DNA of 64,000 nt from Bdellovibrionales bacterium (GCA_018646675.1 JABGUH010000024.1:118648-182647); one strand, 5' to 3'; positions 44,597-53,998 are shown, counted from the first letter of the stretch. Program-made: numbers and translations. Notes: generated by a model not told the origin, from the letters alone.

Positions 44597-45475
44597 ATGA
44601 TATTGATCAATAATATTTATAAGTCCTTTCGTGGCGGTGTCGGAGAGAGAAGAAATCATGTTCTAACTGGCTTAACCTTTAGGATTCACGAGGGAAAAGT
44701 TACGGGGTTTTTAGGACCGAACGGCAGTGGCAAAACCACGACTATACGGATGATTTTAGGCTTCTTGCAGATCGACCAAGGAGAAATTCAGTTTGGTGAT
44801 CAGCTCGGAGGATGCTTACAAAGTGCAAAAAATAAGATCGGTTTTATGCCGGAGGACTCTAGCTTCGGTCAGCAATTAACTGGACGGGAGTTTTTAACCT
44901 ACATGGGGACACTTGCCAGAATTTCCTCAGCTCAAATAAGGATGCAGATAGAACATTGGGCATCCCGTCTATCAATTACAGATGCCCTTGGTCGGCAGAT
45001 TAAAGGGTATTCAAAGGGGATGAAGCAGCGGTTGGCGATGGTCAATGCGCTGTTACATGATCCTCAACTACTGATTTTAGATGAACCTCTTGCTGGCCTC
45101 GATCCGATCGGCAGGGTGGAGATGCGTGAAATTATGCAGGAACTGAAGCATCAGGGTAAGACCATATTTTTTAGTAGCCATATCATTTCTGATGTCGAGC
45201 GGGTGTGTGAACGTGTTGTTCTGCTTGATCGTGGTCAAGTGCTATTTAATTCACCCTTGAGTGATCTTGTGGCCACTACCGCCGTTGGGGATCGATATAC
45301 AATAAATTATCACAGTTCGGCTTCTGGCCGGGAAGGAGAGAGTGCTGAAGTAACTGGTGAAGAGAAAGAGCAGCTGATTGCCAGTATTATCCAGGATGGC
45401 GGTACAATTGATAGAGTCACCCCAGAAGTGGTCACTTTAGAGGAAGCCGTTTACAATCTACAGGATAGAGGGTGA
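44597..45475 (+). CDS. ABC transporter ATP-binding protein (PilH-like position)
   Basis: A 292-residue ABC ATPase. It has Walker A GPNGSGKTT, a Q-loop region near LGFLQ and MPEDSSFG, the signature YSKGMKQRL (an S-K-G variant of LSGGQ), Walker B LLILDEPLAGLDP and the H-loop SSHIISDVERV. Homologues in Myxococcus (PilH) sit in the same place and are needed for pilus formation. The gene order pilA, ABC ATPase, ABC permease, pilD matches that. Substrate is unknown. The stop overlaps the permease start (TGATG). Confidence 0.9.
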   Translation: MILINNIYKSFRGGVGERRNHVLTGLTFRIHEGKVTGFLGPNGSGKTTTIRMILGFLQIDQGEIQFGDQLGGCLQSAKNKIGFMPEDSSFGQQLTGREFLTYMGTLARISSAQIRMQIEHWASRLSITDALGRQIKGYSKGMKQRLAMVNALLHDPQLLILDEPLAGLDPIGRVEMREIMQELKHQGKTIFFSSHIISDVERVCERVVLLDRGQVLFNSPLSDLVATTAVGDRYTINYHSSASGREGESAEVTGEEKEQLIASIIQDGGTIDRVTPEVVTLEEAVYNLQDRG

Positions 45476-46254
45476 TGGGCCAGTCGATCAGTCAATCTTT
45501 GGTAATTGCCAACTATACCATTCGTGACCTCATGCGCAGCAAGGTTCTATACTATATCATAGTGTTGATTGGCATGATTCAACTGCTCTCTCTATTAGCA
45601 AAAGAGTTAAGCTATGCCGTTCCGGCAAAGATTGTCCTTGATATTGGGCTTGGGGCAGCCTCCATCTCCTCTCTATTACTTGCAGTCTTGGTCGGTTCAC
45701 GCTTAGTGGCAGATGAGATTGAGTTTAAATCGGTTTATATGATTTTATCTCGACCAGTCTCTCGTATCTCATATTTGATTGGTAAGATAATTGGGGCGAT
45801 GGCGATTATTCTAACCGGGGTAGCTCTAATTGCATCTACCGCTTTAGTTAACTTTTGGATTTTAGATGGAGATATTTCAGCTCTGCTGTGGTGGGCCGTG
45901 GGGCTGATGATAGTTGAGACATTTATCGTTCTGATGCTAGCTACTCTCTTTTCAATTATCACCAATAATTTAATCACAATTATGTCTACGATTAGCATCT
46001 ATCTAGCAGGTCACTTGATTCATGATAGTATGCTGTTATCTCATATTAAGGGAAACTACTTGCTGACAATGCTCTTTAAGGGAGGAGGCATGATCCTTCC
46101 TAATTTTAGTCGTCTAGAAATCTTAGACTATCTTCTATACCAGCAGAACCTACCCTTAGAGATACTATTGGCAACACTCTTCTATGGAATTGGTTATCTC
46201 TTATTGTTGATTAGTATAATCTTTCTACTATTTCGCCGCCAGGAGTTGGTATAA
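45475..46254 (+). CDS. ABC transporter permease (PilI-like position)
   Basis: A 259-residue ABC-2-type permease with about six membrane helices (about 20-40, 55-75, 100-125, 135-160, 165-185, 230-255). It forms a transporter with the preceding ATPase. The start ATG at 45475 overlaps the ATPase stop; a GTG at 45472 is an alternative. A role in pilus export or assembly is inferred from its place directly before pilD. Confidence 0.86.
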   Translation: MGQSISQSLVIANYTIRDLMRSKVLYYIIVLIGMIQLLSLLAKELSYAVPAKIVLDIGLGAASISSLLLAVLVGSRLVADEIEFKSVYMILSRPVSRISYLIGKIIGAMAIILTGVALIASTALVNFWILDGDISALLWWAVGLMIVETFIVLMLATLFSIITNNLITIMSTISIYLAGHLIHDSMLLSHIKGNYLLTMLFKGGGMILPNFSRLEILDYLLYQQNLPLEILLATLFYGIGYLLLLISIIFLLFRRQELV

Positions 46255-46255
46255 C

Positions 46256-47017
46256 ATGGTTTTTATCGGATTATGGGCAGCACTGTTTGGGGCAATCATT
46301 GGTAGTTTTCTAAATGTTGTAATCCACCGCCTACCAAAAGAGCTTAGTATAGTTAAGCCTAGATCCTTTTGTCCTAGCTGTAATCATACTATCCCATGGT
46401 ACTGCAACATTCCCCTGCTTAGTTTCCTTTTTTTACGTGGTAGATGTAGTAATTGTCAGATAAAAATATCATGGCGCTACTTTTGGGTTGAACTCCTAAC
46501 TGCTTTGGCCGCACTATATATTGCTCGAACTACACCACTAAATTCGATGTTTTTTCTCCTATTCGCCTTTAAATTATCCGTTTTTTCATCTTTACTCGCA
46601 CTGCTCTTTATTGATTTAGACCATAAAATACTGCCCAATGAGCTAAATCTCTATCTTGCAGTCTTGATGTTGATCTATGCTTTGATGCACTACAATTGGC
46701 AGTTCTGGCTGTTGGGAGCAGCGATTGGGTTCCTTTTTCCTTTAGCAGTAACATGGATTTTCTACCTGGTGCGAGGTGAGATCGGCTTAGGGGGAGGGGA
46801 TATCAAGTTATACTCTGTGCTGGGAATATATTTGGGCCCATTGGGTATTATCCACAACATCTTTCTAAGCTGTATGTTGGGATCAATTATTGGTATTGTA
46901 CTTTTATTAGCGAAGCGAATATCCCGTAGTGACCCAATTCCATTTGGTCCTGCCATTATTATTGTTGCCATGATTCAGATCTTCACTCCCTCCTTGCTTC
47001 AGCAATTGCTGCCATAA
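46256..47017 (+). CDS. pilD: Prepilin peptidase PilD
   Basis: A 253-residue GxGD-type aspartic peptidase and N-methyltransferase of the inner membrane. The N-terminal GSFLNVVIHRLP is followed by a zinc-type Cys tetrad (CPSCNHTIPWYC ... CSNC). The catalytic Asp residues lie in FIDLDHKILPNELN and GLGGGDIKLYS. There are about seven membrane segments. It cleaves the leader of PilA. A 118-bp gap with a putative promoter separates it from pilM. Confidence 0.95.
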   Translation: MVFIGLWAALFGAIIGSFLNVVIHRLPKELSIVKPRSFCPSCNHTIPWYCNIPLLSFLFLRGRCSNCQIKISWRYFWVELLTALAALYIARTTPLNSMFFLLFAFKLSVFSSLLALLFIDLDHKILPNELNLYLAVLMLIYALMHYNWQFWLLGAAIGFLFPLAVTWIFYLVRGEIGLGGGDIKLYSVLGIYLGPLGIIHNIFLSCMLGSIIGIVLLLAKRISRSDPIPFGPAIIIVAMIQIFTPSLLQQLLP

Positions 47018-47066
47018 ATATTTAGTGGTGTAAAAAGGGAGTACGATTCCTCACCGCATTAATCGC

Positions 47067-47096
47067 TTGATATTACGAAAAAATACAAGGTATAAT
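47067..47096 (+). promoter_or_regulatory. Sigma-70-type promoter of pilMNOPQ
   Basis: TTGATA (47067-47072), an 18-bp spacer, then a perfect TATAAT (47091-47096). It lies about 40 bp before the pilM start and has the same spacing as the pilA promoter candidate. Confidence 0.68.
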
Positions 47097-47135
47097 GATG
47101 CAAAGTAGTATCCTGAGATAGGAGCAATTGGAAAG

Positions 47136-48248
47136 TTGAAAGTAAATGCCGTCATTGAGGAAGGTCTACTATTAGTCAGAGATCTGCTACAGCTTGGCCC
47201 GTCCAGTTTAATTGGTATCGATATTGGTCTACACTCCGTTAAAATTGCCGAACTAGATAAAAGTGGTGAAGAGTATACTTTGAAAAAGTTTGCGATTGTA
47301 CCACTACCCGAAGGGGCGATGGATACGGGAGGTATGATTGAAAAGCGAGATGAAGTAATTGATTCAATTGGGCGTTGTCTGGCCAATGCTGAAATTCGCG
47401 GAGGGTATGGAGCAGTTGGATTGGCGGGACCCCACACCGAGGTTAAACGGGTTCAAATTAGTGCTGGAACTCCAGCAGAGATTGATGATGAGATTCACTA
47501 TGATATTGAAACACACATTCAATTTAAGATAGATGAGGCTGCATGGTCCTATAATGTTGTTGGTGAGAATCAGAATGGAAGCGTCGAAGTTATGTTGGGT
47601 GCTAGTCGGCAAAGCCATTTGGACGAGTACAAATCATTAGTAGAGGAGCAGGGAGTCAAGGTCAGGGTGGTTGACCTTACAAAAATGGCGCTGGTAAATA
47701 CCTTTTTACATACCTATGCAGATGTTTTAGAGCATGCTGAAGATGAATCGCAGGTGCTGCTTAATATTGGGGCCAACCGTACTGAGATGATAGTGGTGTC
47801 AGAGGGCAGTGTGATCTTTAATAAAGACCTTGCAGTGGGCGGAGCTCCAATCAGTGCAGAGATTCAAAGGCGGATGGGAGTAACTTATGCCGCGGCAGAA
47901 GATCTTAAAATTACCGGAGATGATAATGGTAATCTGCCGGAAGAGGTCATTGATATTATTGACGAGGTATTAAAATCTTTTTTTGGAGATATTAAGCGGG
48001 ACTTTGACCACTATATGAAATTTAATGCGGGGACGAATCTGCGTGAGGTCTATATTACTGGCGGCAGTGCCATGCTGCCTGGGTTACGTGATGGATTAGA
48101 GGAGTTGCTATCTGTAGATGTAAAGATAATAAATCCATTTGATAGAATCATCTATAATGATAATCGCTTCACCAAAGAAGAGTTGAATATGATCGCCTAT
48201 CAGGGTTCAGTGGCAATCGGGTTGGCCATGAGGGATATTTACTCATGA
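47136..48248 (+). CDS. pilM: Type IV pilus actin-like protein PilM
   Basis: A 370-residue FtsA/actin-like ATPase at the cytoplasmic face that binds the PilN N-terminus. The phosphate loop is LIGIDIGLHSVKIAEL; a second is LLNIGANRTEMIVV, and adenosine motif VYITGGSAMLPGL is near 305. The start is TTG at 47136, with GGAG 11 nt upstream. No ATG is available before the conserved first strand. The stop overlaps pilN (ATGA). Confidence 0.95.
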   Translation: MKVNAVIEEGLLLVRDLLQLGPSSLIGIDIGLHSVKIAELDKSGEEYTLKKFAIVPLPEGAMDTGGMIEKRDEVIDSIGRCLANAEIRGGYGAVGLAGPHTEVKRVQISAGTPAEIDDEIHYDIETHIQFKIDEAAWSYNVVGENQNGSVEVMLGASRQSHLDEYKSLVEEQGVKVRVVDLTKMALVNTFLHTYADVLEHAEDESQVLLNIGANRTEMIVVSEGSVIFNKDLAVGGAPISAEIQRRMGVTYAAAEDLKITGDDNGNLPEEVIDIIDEVLKSFFGDIKRDFDHYMKFNAGTNLREVYITGGSAMLPGLRDGLEELLSVDVKIINPFDRIIYNDNRFTKEELNMIAYQGSVAIGLAMRDIYS

Positions 48249-48859
48249 TTGAAATCAACCTTCTGCCCAAAAGGAGACAGTTACGGCTTCCAACCATAAT
48301 GGGATTGGACCTGAAGGCGCTGAATATTAAATGGCTATTGCTCACGCTCTTAATTCTCTATCTTCCTGGATTTATTTATCAGCCAATCTGGCAAAACCAT
48401 ATCGATGATGTATCTCAGGAGTTAGCTAAGATAAAGAAAAAGGCTGGAAAGCTGAACCGAGAGCTTGGTAGCCATGCTATGCTTAAAAAACAGCTAGACG
48501 AGTTTAATGCTCAGGTAAAAAAGCTTCAGAGGCGTGAAAAACTTGTGGCAGAGGTTCTCAAAGAAAAAGTTAATCCCTACCGGCCGCTGCTATTTTTGGT
48601 GAAAAATATTCCAGATGATATGTGGTGGGACTTTGTCGCTCTTACGGAGGATCGTGTCTCAATTAAGGGTGGATCTTTGAGCTATAAAAGTATTGGCGAT
48701 TTTATCTTAAATGCTAACGATTCAATCTATTTCGGTGGATCATTTGTCTTAAAAGATTCCAAAACACAACAAGAGCAAAAGAAGGGAAAGAAGAGCAAAC
48801 CTAGCAGAAGAAGAATTGAGCGATATACCTTATCAGCTAAAATAAAGAGATATGAGTAA
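48245..48859 (+). CDS. pilN: Type IV pilus assembly protein PilN
   Basis: A 204-residue bitopic inner-membrane protein. The cytoplasmic MIEINLLPKRR motif docks into PilM. A membrane helix (about 33-50) is followed by a coiled coil (about 55-105) and a periplasmic ferredoxin-like domain. The tail is basic (KKGKKSKPSRRR). It overlaps pilM by ATGA and pilO by TAATG. Confidence 0.95.
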   Translation: MIEINLLPKRRQLRLPTIMGLDLKALNIKWLLLTLLILYLPGFIYQPIWQNHIDDVSQELAKIKKKAGKLNRELGSHAMLKKQLDEFNAQVKKLQRREKLVAEVLKEKVNPYRPLLFLVKNIPDDMWWDFVALTEDRVSIKGGSLSYKSIGDFILNANDSIYFGGSFVLKDSKTQQEQKKGKKSKPSRRRIERYTLSAKIKRYE

Positions 48860-49557
48860 TGCCTAAGCATCTTGAAAAAATCATCTCTAATTTGCACTGG
48901 ATTCTGTTGCTATGGGTAATCTTCCACCATTACTCCCTGTGGGAGGTATATCAACTCAAGGTTGATAGTGTTAAGGCGAAGAAGAGTACTGTTTTAAGTA
49001 AGATTAAGCGTTTAGAGAAGAAAAAAGAGCAGATGAGTGATTTTCTGGCAAATGTTGAAGCAGCAAAAGATAGAGTTAAAACTGTGACTAAGCAGGTGGA
49101 GCACCTGCAGAAGCAACTTCCAATCGAGGTATCAGATACAGAAAATTTGCATATTATCTCCACCCTGGCGAAGAGCCTCAATATACAAAATATTTTTCTT
49201 GCTCCCAAAACAGAGAAGTTGCATGGATTTTACTATAGTCGTATCTATGAATTTAAGGCACGGGGAACATTTCTTCAGTTTCTAGTTCTGCTTGAGGGTA
49301 TTTCTAACTCAACTAGAGTTTTCAATATTCGCAATATGAAACTCGAAAAGGATAAAAAGAAACAGAAGGGTCGCTTTCAACTAGTTGAAGGAACGGTTGC
49401 CATTGAAGCCTATCGTCAAAATCGAAGTTATCACGAGGATTCAGGGATAGAGGCAATTGAAAAAAAATATAGTGCAGAGTCAGATAGTAAGAAGAAAAAG
49501 AACAAAAGAAAGAACAAGAAGCGACGCGGTAAAAGAAAAAAGCGCAGGAGAAAGTAA
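48859..49557 (+). CDS. pilO: Type IV pilus assembly protein PilO, with a basic tail
   Basis: A 232-residue partner of PilN. A membrane helix (about 12-30) is followed by a coiled coil (about 35-80) and a periplasmic ferredoxin-like domain (about 85-190). The last 20 or so residues are almost only Lys and Arg, beginning after SAESDS. PilO of model species lacks such a tail. It may bind peptidoglycan, phospholipid or a partner. The gene lies between pilN and pilP. Confidence 0.93.
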   Translation: MPKHLEKIISNLHWILLLWVIFHHYSLWEVYQLKVDSVKAKKSTVLSKIKRLEKKKEQMSDFLANVEAAKDRVKTVTKQVEHLQKQLPIEVSDTENLHIISTLAKSLNIQNIFLAPKTEKLHGFYYSRIYEFKARGTFLQFLVLLEGISNSTRVFNIRNMKLEKDKKKQKGRFQLVEGTVAIEAYRQNRSYHEDSGIEAIEKKYSAESDSKKKKNKRKNKKRRGKRKKRRRK

Positions 49558-49596
49558 AATTTGAGGGACAGCCTTATATTTATCAAGAGAGGGAGT

Positions 49597-50070
49597 ATGC
49601 AAAGAGGATTACTTCTCGTCACAACATTATTGCTTAGCAATCTGTTTACCAATACTCTATATGCTGGGATACAAAAAAATCTGTTTGATGGTAAGACATC
49701 AATTAAGGATCCAATTGGTTTACGAGACCCATTTAAGCGACCTATAACAATTAAAAAGAGAGAGACCTATAGTAAAGGTGGGGTCTATCGCAAGGGGCGA
49801 ATATTTACCAACCAGAAAGGAATTGAAGGGGCCCCGATTAGTAATATTCGAGTAGTTGGTATATTACTAGGAAAGGAGCGGAGAGCATTAGTACGCTTAA
49901 GATCAGGGGAAAAGGGAACATTTATGTTGCGCGAGGGTATGAAACTTGGGCCCGAGCGAGCTGAGTTGAAAGCGATCCTTCCTGGTGGAATTGTTGTAGT
50001 TGAGAAGATAAAAAATATATATAATCAAGAGGAGTATCTTGAGACTGTTATCCCCGTCACGGATCAGTAA
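49597..50070 (+). CDS. pilP: Type IV pilus assembly protein PilP
   Basis: A 157-residue periplasmic protein that links PilNO to PilQ. A signal peptide (about 1-22) precedes the conserved LRDPFKRP motif. The C-terminal beta domain has IRVVGILLGKERRALVRLR. Classical PilP is a lipoprotein, but no lipobox Cys is seen here. The start is the ATG at 49597 because GAGGGAG lies just upstream and it matches the signal peptide; TTG at 49561 would add 12 charged residues. Confidence 0.88.
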   Translation: MQRGLLLVTTLLLSNLFTNTLYAGIQKNLFDGKTSIKDPIGLRDPFKRPITIKKRETYSKGGVYRKGRIFTNQKGIEGAPISNIRVVGILLGKERRALVRLRSGEKGTFMLREGMKLGPERAELKAILPGGIVVVEKIKNIYNQEEYLETVIPVTDQ

Positions 50071-50177
50071 AGCTTGACTGGTTTACTCTGTCTCTGATGT
50101 TTTAACGGCAACTTTTGCTTGGTTTGGCCACTCTCTTAGTGGTATACTTGTTTTTAGGAGCTTATGGAAGAGGTCTT

Positions 50178-52001
50178 ATGCAAAAAGGAATTTTTCTAAC
50201 ATTTATTTTTCTCTCTCTCTTTTGGAGTGAGGTTCACGCTGCAAAGATGCAGGCGGTGAACTTTATTCAGTCTGAGAGGATTAGTCGTCTTGAACTGCTG
50301 CTAGATGGTAATACTGTCAAGGCGGAACGGTTTCATCTACCGGCTGATAAACAGATTATTCTGGATTTAAAGGATGTCTCTGCCACCGAACGTGTGATGA
50401 GAGCGTTTGATACATCAGAATTCTCTGGTAGCATTGTTTTTGTCTCTGCCTATCCTAAACCAAGCAACCATCGAGATCTAAGGGTAACTATTCAGTTACG
50501 TGACAATGTACGATCAACCTTGGAGCGTACTGATAATCGACTTGTGTTAAAAGTAGAAAATTATTTTGGAGCATTTGCCAAACACGAGAGTATTGGCAGC
50601 CAGACAGCGCAGGCCACCTTGAGTGCTCCTGATGGAGAGAGGATAAATATCCCCAAGTCAGAAAAGCTGGAGGATATCCTTCACAATTTAACCCTTTCAG
50701 GTCAAAAGCGTTATGTGGGCAAGCGGATCACAATAAATGTAAAGAATCTAAAAGTTGATGAGATATTAAATATGATCTCAGATGCTTCAGGCTTCAACAT
50801 TATTCTTACTGATGATATCAAGCGGTTACCCCCGCTTAGCTTGCGTCTGCGTAATACCCCATGGGATCAGGCATTAGATACAATTCTCGAGTTAAACAAG
50901 TTGGTGGCAAGAAAAAATGGTGCTATTTTGATTATTAACACATTGAAGCAGGCGACCAAGGAGCACCGAATTGAGCTTGAAGCAAAGAAGTTGGCTTTAA
51001 AGCAGGAGCCTTTGGTTACCAAGATTTTTCATATTAGTTTTGCCAGTACTAAAGATCTTACGACCACTTTGAAAGCATACTCTACTCCCAAGCGAGGATC
51101 GATCTCGGTTGATGAGAGGACAAGTGCTCTGATTGTAAAGGATACAGTCGATACGATTGAGAAGATTCGCAAAATAATTGAAGTATTGGATACCCAGACT
51201 CCCCAAGTATTAATTGAGTCAAAAATTGTTGAAGTAACTGAAGCCTATAAAAAGGAAATCGGTCTAAACCAAGGTATCAATTTTGGTTATGATCCCATCG
51301 GGTCATTAGGAAATGGAGTAGCTTCAGGGGTCGGTGTTACACCTGCTGGTGGTGTAGATGGTGGCCCGGGATTTAGTATCAGTTCAGCGCCATCAACTGG
51401 CGTCGGAGCAAGAACACTATTTGGACTATCTGTTAGTCAATTTGGTCGCTTGACCAGCCTTAATTTTGCTCTCCAGCTGATGGAGAGTGAATCTAAAGGA
51501 AAAGTAGTTGCCAGCCCTAAGGTTATAACTCAAAACAAGAAAGCAGCAACAATCAGCAGTTCAGATACTACTAGTTTTTCTGTGACGACAGGCTCTGGTG
51601 ATACTGCTGCAACTAGTTTTCAGCAGGTATCAGCAAACCTGAGTTTGGTGGTAACCCCTCAGGTTACTAGTGAGGGCTCCATTTTACTGGGAGTAAAGTT
51701 GTCCAAGGATGCTTTCTCTTCCCGTCCAGCAGGTAACCCTGATGCTCCACCAAATATGTCAAATCGTCAGATTGATACGAATGTATTGGTTGATAATGGA
51801 TCAACAATTGTAATTGGTGGTATCTATACTTATTCCAAGTCGGAAGCACACTCTGGAATACCATTTTTAAAAGATATCCCTCTAGTTGGCTGGCTGTTTC
51901 GCACTCCATATGCTCCAGAGAGTACGAAAAGTGAGTTAATTATATTTATTACTCCACGGGTCATTAACCAAGAAGAGGCTGGCCTGGTCGAGCAGTCATG
52001 A
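50178..52001 (+). CDS. pilQ: Type IV pilus secretin PilQ
   Basis: A 607-residue outer-membrane secretin. A signal peptide (about 1-20) is followed by an AMIN-type domain (about 22-130), an STN/N0 domain with ITINVKNLKVDEILNMI, an N1 domain (SISVDERTSALIVKDT) and the secretin core with QTPQVLIESKIVEV and IPFLKDIPLVGWLFR. The middle Gly/Ser-rich insert is the gate region. The ATG at 50178 is preferred over TTG 50115 because of AGAGG 4 nt upstream and the fit to the signal peptide. The last base overlaps the TPR gene (ATGA). Confidence 0.95.
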   Translation: MQKGIFLTFIFLSLFWSEVHAAKMQAVNFIQSERISRLELLLDGNTVKAERFHLPADKQIILDLKDVSATERVMRAFDTSEFSGSIVFVSAYPKPSNHRDLRVTIQLRDNVRSTLERTDNRLVLKVENYFGAFAKHESIGSQTAQATLSAPDGERINIPKSEKLEDILHNLTLSGQKRYVGKRITINVKNLKVDEILNMISDASGFNIILTDDIKRLPPLSLRLRNTPWDQALDTILELNKLVARKNGAILIINTLKQATKEHRIELEAKKLALKQEPLVTKIFHISFASTKDLTTTLKAYSTPKRGSISVDERTSALIVKDTVDTIEKIRKIIEVLDTQTPQVLIESKIVEVTEAYKKEIGLNQGINFGYDPIGSLGNGVASGVGVTPAGGVDGGPGFSISSAPSTGVGARTLFGLSVSQFGRLTSLNFALQLMESESKGKVVASPKVITQNKKAATISSSDTTSFSVTTGSGDTAATSFQQVSANLSLVVTPQVTSEGSILLGVKLSKDAFSSRPAGNPDAPPNMSNRQIDTNVLVDNGSTIVIGGIYTYSKSEAHSGIPFLKDIPLVGWLFRTPYAPESTKSELIIFITPRVINQEEAGLVEQS

Positions 52002-52873
52002 CCGATATGGGGGGAGATGTGTCGCAACAGCATTTATCATCCCCACTACTTCTAAAGCATCAGAGAATTTATGATGAAAATCCTGACTCCCGGGTATTTG
52101 CTGTCTTGGCCGAGAGCTATCGTAAAGTTGGTATGATAGATGAGGCAGTAACTATCTTAGAGAAAGGTGTTACCAAGCACCGCGATTATATGATTGCTCA
52201 CCTGATACTTGGTAGCTGCTACTTTGAGCAGGGCAATTACACACGTGCGGAAAGAGTTTTGGCACCATTTATTCAGTCACATTGGGATAATTTTAAGCTA
52301 CATCGAATGTACGGTGAGATTTTATTGTCAATTGGTGACCCGGTAGGCGCATTAGAAAGCCTCAAGCATGCTCTCTACCTTAATCCATATGATGAAGAGA
52401 TTCCAAGCCTAATGAGCGAGCTTGAAGATGCATCAGAATTAGCACCAGCAATTCTAAATGATGACCCGGAGGTAGACTCATCAAAGGGGTCATCATCACT
52501 GTTTGATGTAGAGAAGATCAAGCAGGATCAAATAGAGGAGAGCGATGAGTGGGTTCAGGTCTCTTTTCCTTCGACAGATCAAAAATCAGTTGAGGATGAT
52601 CTGGAGTTGTCGGTTCAAGAGTGGAAGGAGCGAGGTTCTGGAGCGCTTCAAGCAGAAAAGGACGAGTCGTACAAGCTTAAGAGTGAGCATTCAGACGAAG
52701 GTGAGCGTGACCTTTCAGCTTTGGTTGAAAGTGTCGTGGATGTAAAAAAGATACCATCTTCAGATAAAAATAAGTTGTCCTCACTAACTGATACGGCAAA
52801 AAAACAGGCAGAGCTAACTCGACTGGATACTTTCCTTGAGGGGATTCAACAACGAGCAAAACAGCGAAAATAG
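51998..52873 (+). CDS. TPR protein following pilQ
   Basis: A 291-residue protein. Three to four TPR repeats lie at about 20-145 (FAVLAESYRKVGMIDEAVTILE, LILGSCYFEQGNYTRAERVL, MYGEILLSIGDPVGALESL). The C-terminal half is acidic and probably disordered. There is no signal peptide or lipobox, so it is not a Tgl/PilF lipoprotein of the usual type and should be cytoplasmic. It overlaps the pilQ stop, so it belongs to the pil operon. Confidence 0.85.
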   Translation: MTDMGGDVSQQHLSSPLLLKHQRIYDENPDSRVFAVLAESYRKVGMIDEAVTILEKGVTKHRDYMIAHLILGSCYFEQGNYTRAERVLAPFIQSHWDNFKLHRMYGEILLSIGDPVGALESLKHALYLNPYDEEIPSLMSELEDASELAPAILNDDPEVDSSKGSSSLFDVEKIKQDQIEESDEWVQVSFPSTDQKSVEDDLELSVQEWKERGSGALQAEKDESYKLKSEHSDEGERDLSALVESVVDVKKIPSSDKNKLSSLTDTAKKQAELTRLDTFLEGIQQRAKQRK

Positions 52874-52978
52874 CTTCAATTTTAGAGAATATTAACCTTT
52901 TCTTTACAAGTTAATAGATCTTCGGTAGAGCAGCACTATAACCTTTTAAACTATTTACTAGCTATAAAATGAGTTGTG

Positions 52979-53422
52979 ATGAAAAAAAATTTTTTTGTTA
53001 TTAATGGCCCCAATTTAAATATGCTAGGAGAGAGAGAGCCGGAGCTATATGGTGAGGACTCGCTAGAGCAAATTATTGATTATACCACTCAGCGCCTACT
53101 ACCTCATGATGTTAATTGTGAGTGGTTTCAGTCTAACGTTGAGGGAGAGTTGGTAAGCCATATCCAGAGTATCGTTCAACGTAATGATTTGGAAGCACTC
53201 ATAATTAATCCCGCTGCATATTCTCATACGAGTGTAGCAATTTTGGATGCTTTATTAATGGTTAAGATTCCTATTGTTGAAGTTCATCTAACTAATACCT
53301 GTCAGCGTGACCATTTCAGGCAGCGAAAATTGACGGCCAGGGCCGCGGTCAGCATAATAGAGGGGTTAGGACGGGACTCTTACTGGATAGCAATTTATTC
53401 ACAACTGATCTTAGGGAGCTAG
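52979..53422 (+). CDS. aroQ: 3-dehydroquinate dehydratase, type II
   Basis: A 147-residue type II dehydroquinase of the shikimate pathway. FVINGPNLNMLGEREPELYG carries the catalytic Tyr and Arg. NPAAYSHTSVAILDAL and EVHLTNTCQRD follow, all expected in the dodecameric enzyme. The ATG at 52979 is preferred over GTG 52976. Placement after the pilus genes and directly before efp is common in related bacteria. Confidence 0.95.
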   Translation: MKKNFFVINGPNLNMLGEREPELYGEDSLEQIIDYTTQRLLPHDVNCEWFQSNVEGELVSHIQSIVQRNDLEALIINPAAYSHTSVAILDALLMVKIPIVEVHLTNTCQRDHFRQRKLTARAAVSIIEGLGRDSYWIAIYSQLILGS

Positions 53423-53425
53423 AGG

Positions 53426-53998
53426 ATGTTTCATACTACTGATTTTCGCAAAGGGTTGAATATTGAAATTGAGGGAAAGCCTTATATAATTTTACAATCT
53501 ACTCATACCAATCCTGGAAAGGGTTCTGCTTTTGTAAAAATAAGAATCAAGAATTTGGAAACTGGGTCAGTATTGGAGAGAACATTTAAATCTGGTGTTG
53601 ACACTGGAGTTGTTGCTCCTGACCTAGAAGAGAGAGAGATGGAGTATATGTACAGTGACCCTGATGGTTTCAATTTTATGGATCAGGAGAGTTATGAGAC
53701 AGTACATGTGTTAACTGAATTTGTCGGAGATGCTAAAAATTATCTACAAGAGGGCATCAAACTGATGGTTATGTACTATAAAAGTCGGCCAATTTCCATT
53801 GGTTTGCCTAACTTTGTTAATCTACGGGTGGAGCAGACAGATCCAGGTTTAAAGGGAGATACGGCCACCGGTGGATTAAAGAAAGCGGTGATGGATACTG
53901 GATTGCAAATTAATGTTCCCCTGTTCATCAAGGAGGGGGAAGTTTTAAAAATTGATACACGTAATGCGGAATATGTAGAGCGAGTAAAAGATAAATAG
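53426..53998 (+). CDS. efp: Translation elongation factor P
   Basis: A 190-residue EF-P that relieves ribosome stalling at polyproline stretches. The N-terminal KOW-like domain has the loop STHTNPGKGSAF, where K32 is the site modified in Lys-type EF-Ps. Two OB domains follow, ending KIDTRNAEYVERVKDK. No modification gene (epmA, epmB, earP) is in the window. It lies 3 bp after aroQ and ends at a strong terminator-like hairpin. Confidence 0.97.
   Translation: MFHTTDFRKGLNIEIEGKPYIILQSTHTNPGKGSAFVKIRIKNLETGSVLERTFKSGVDTGVVAPDLEEREMEYMYSDPDGFNFMDQESYETVHVLTEFVGDAKNYLQEGIKLMVMYYKSRPISIGLPNFVNLRVEQTDPGLKGDTATGGLKKAVMDTGLQINVPLFIKEGEVLKIDTRNAEYVERVKDK

Noticed and set aside
47051..47437. 128-codon open frame antisense to pilM
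   Set aside because: Overlaps the clear pilM N-terminus and the promoter region; no SD, no family resemblance.
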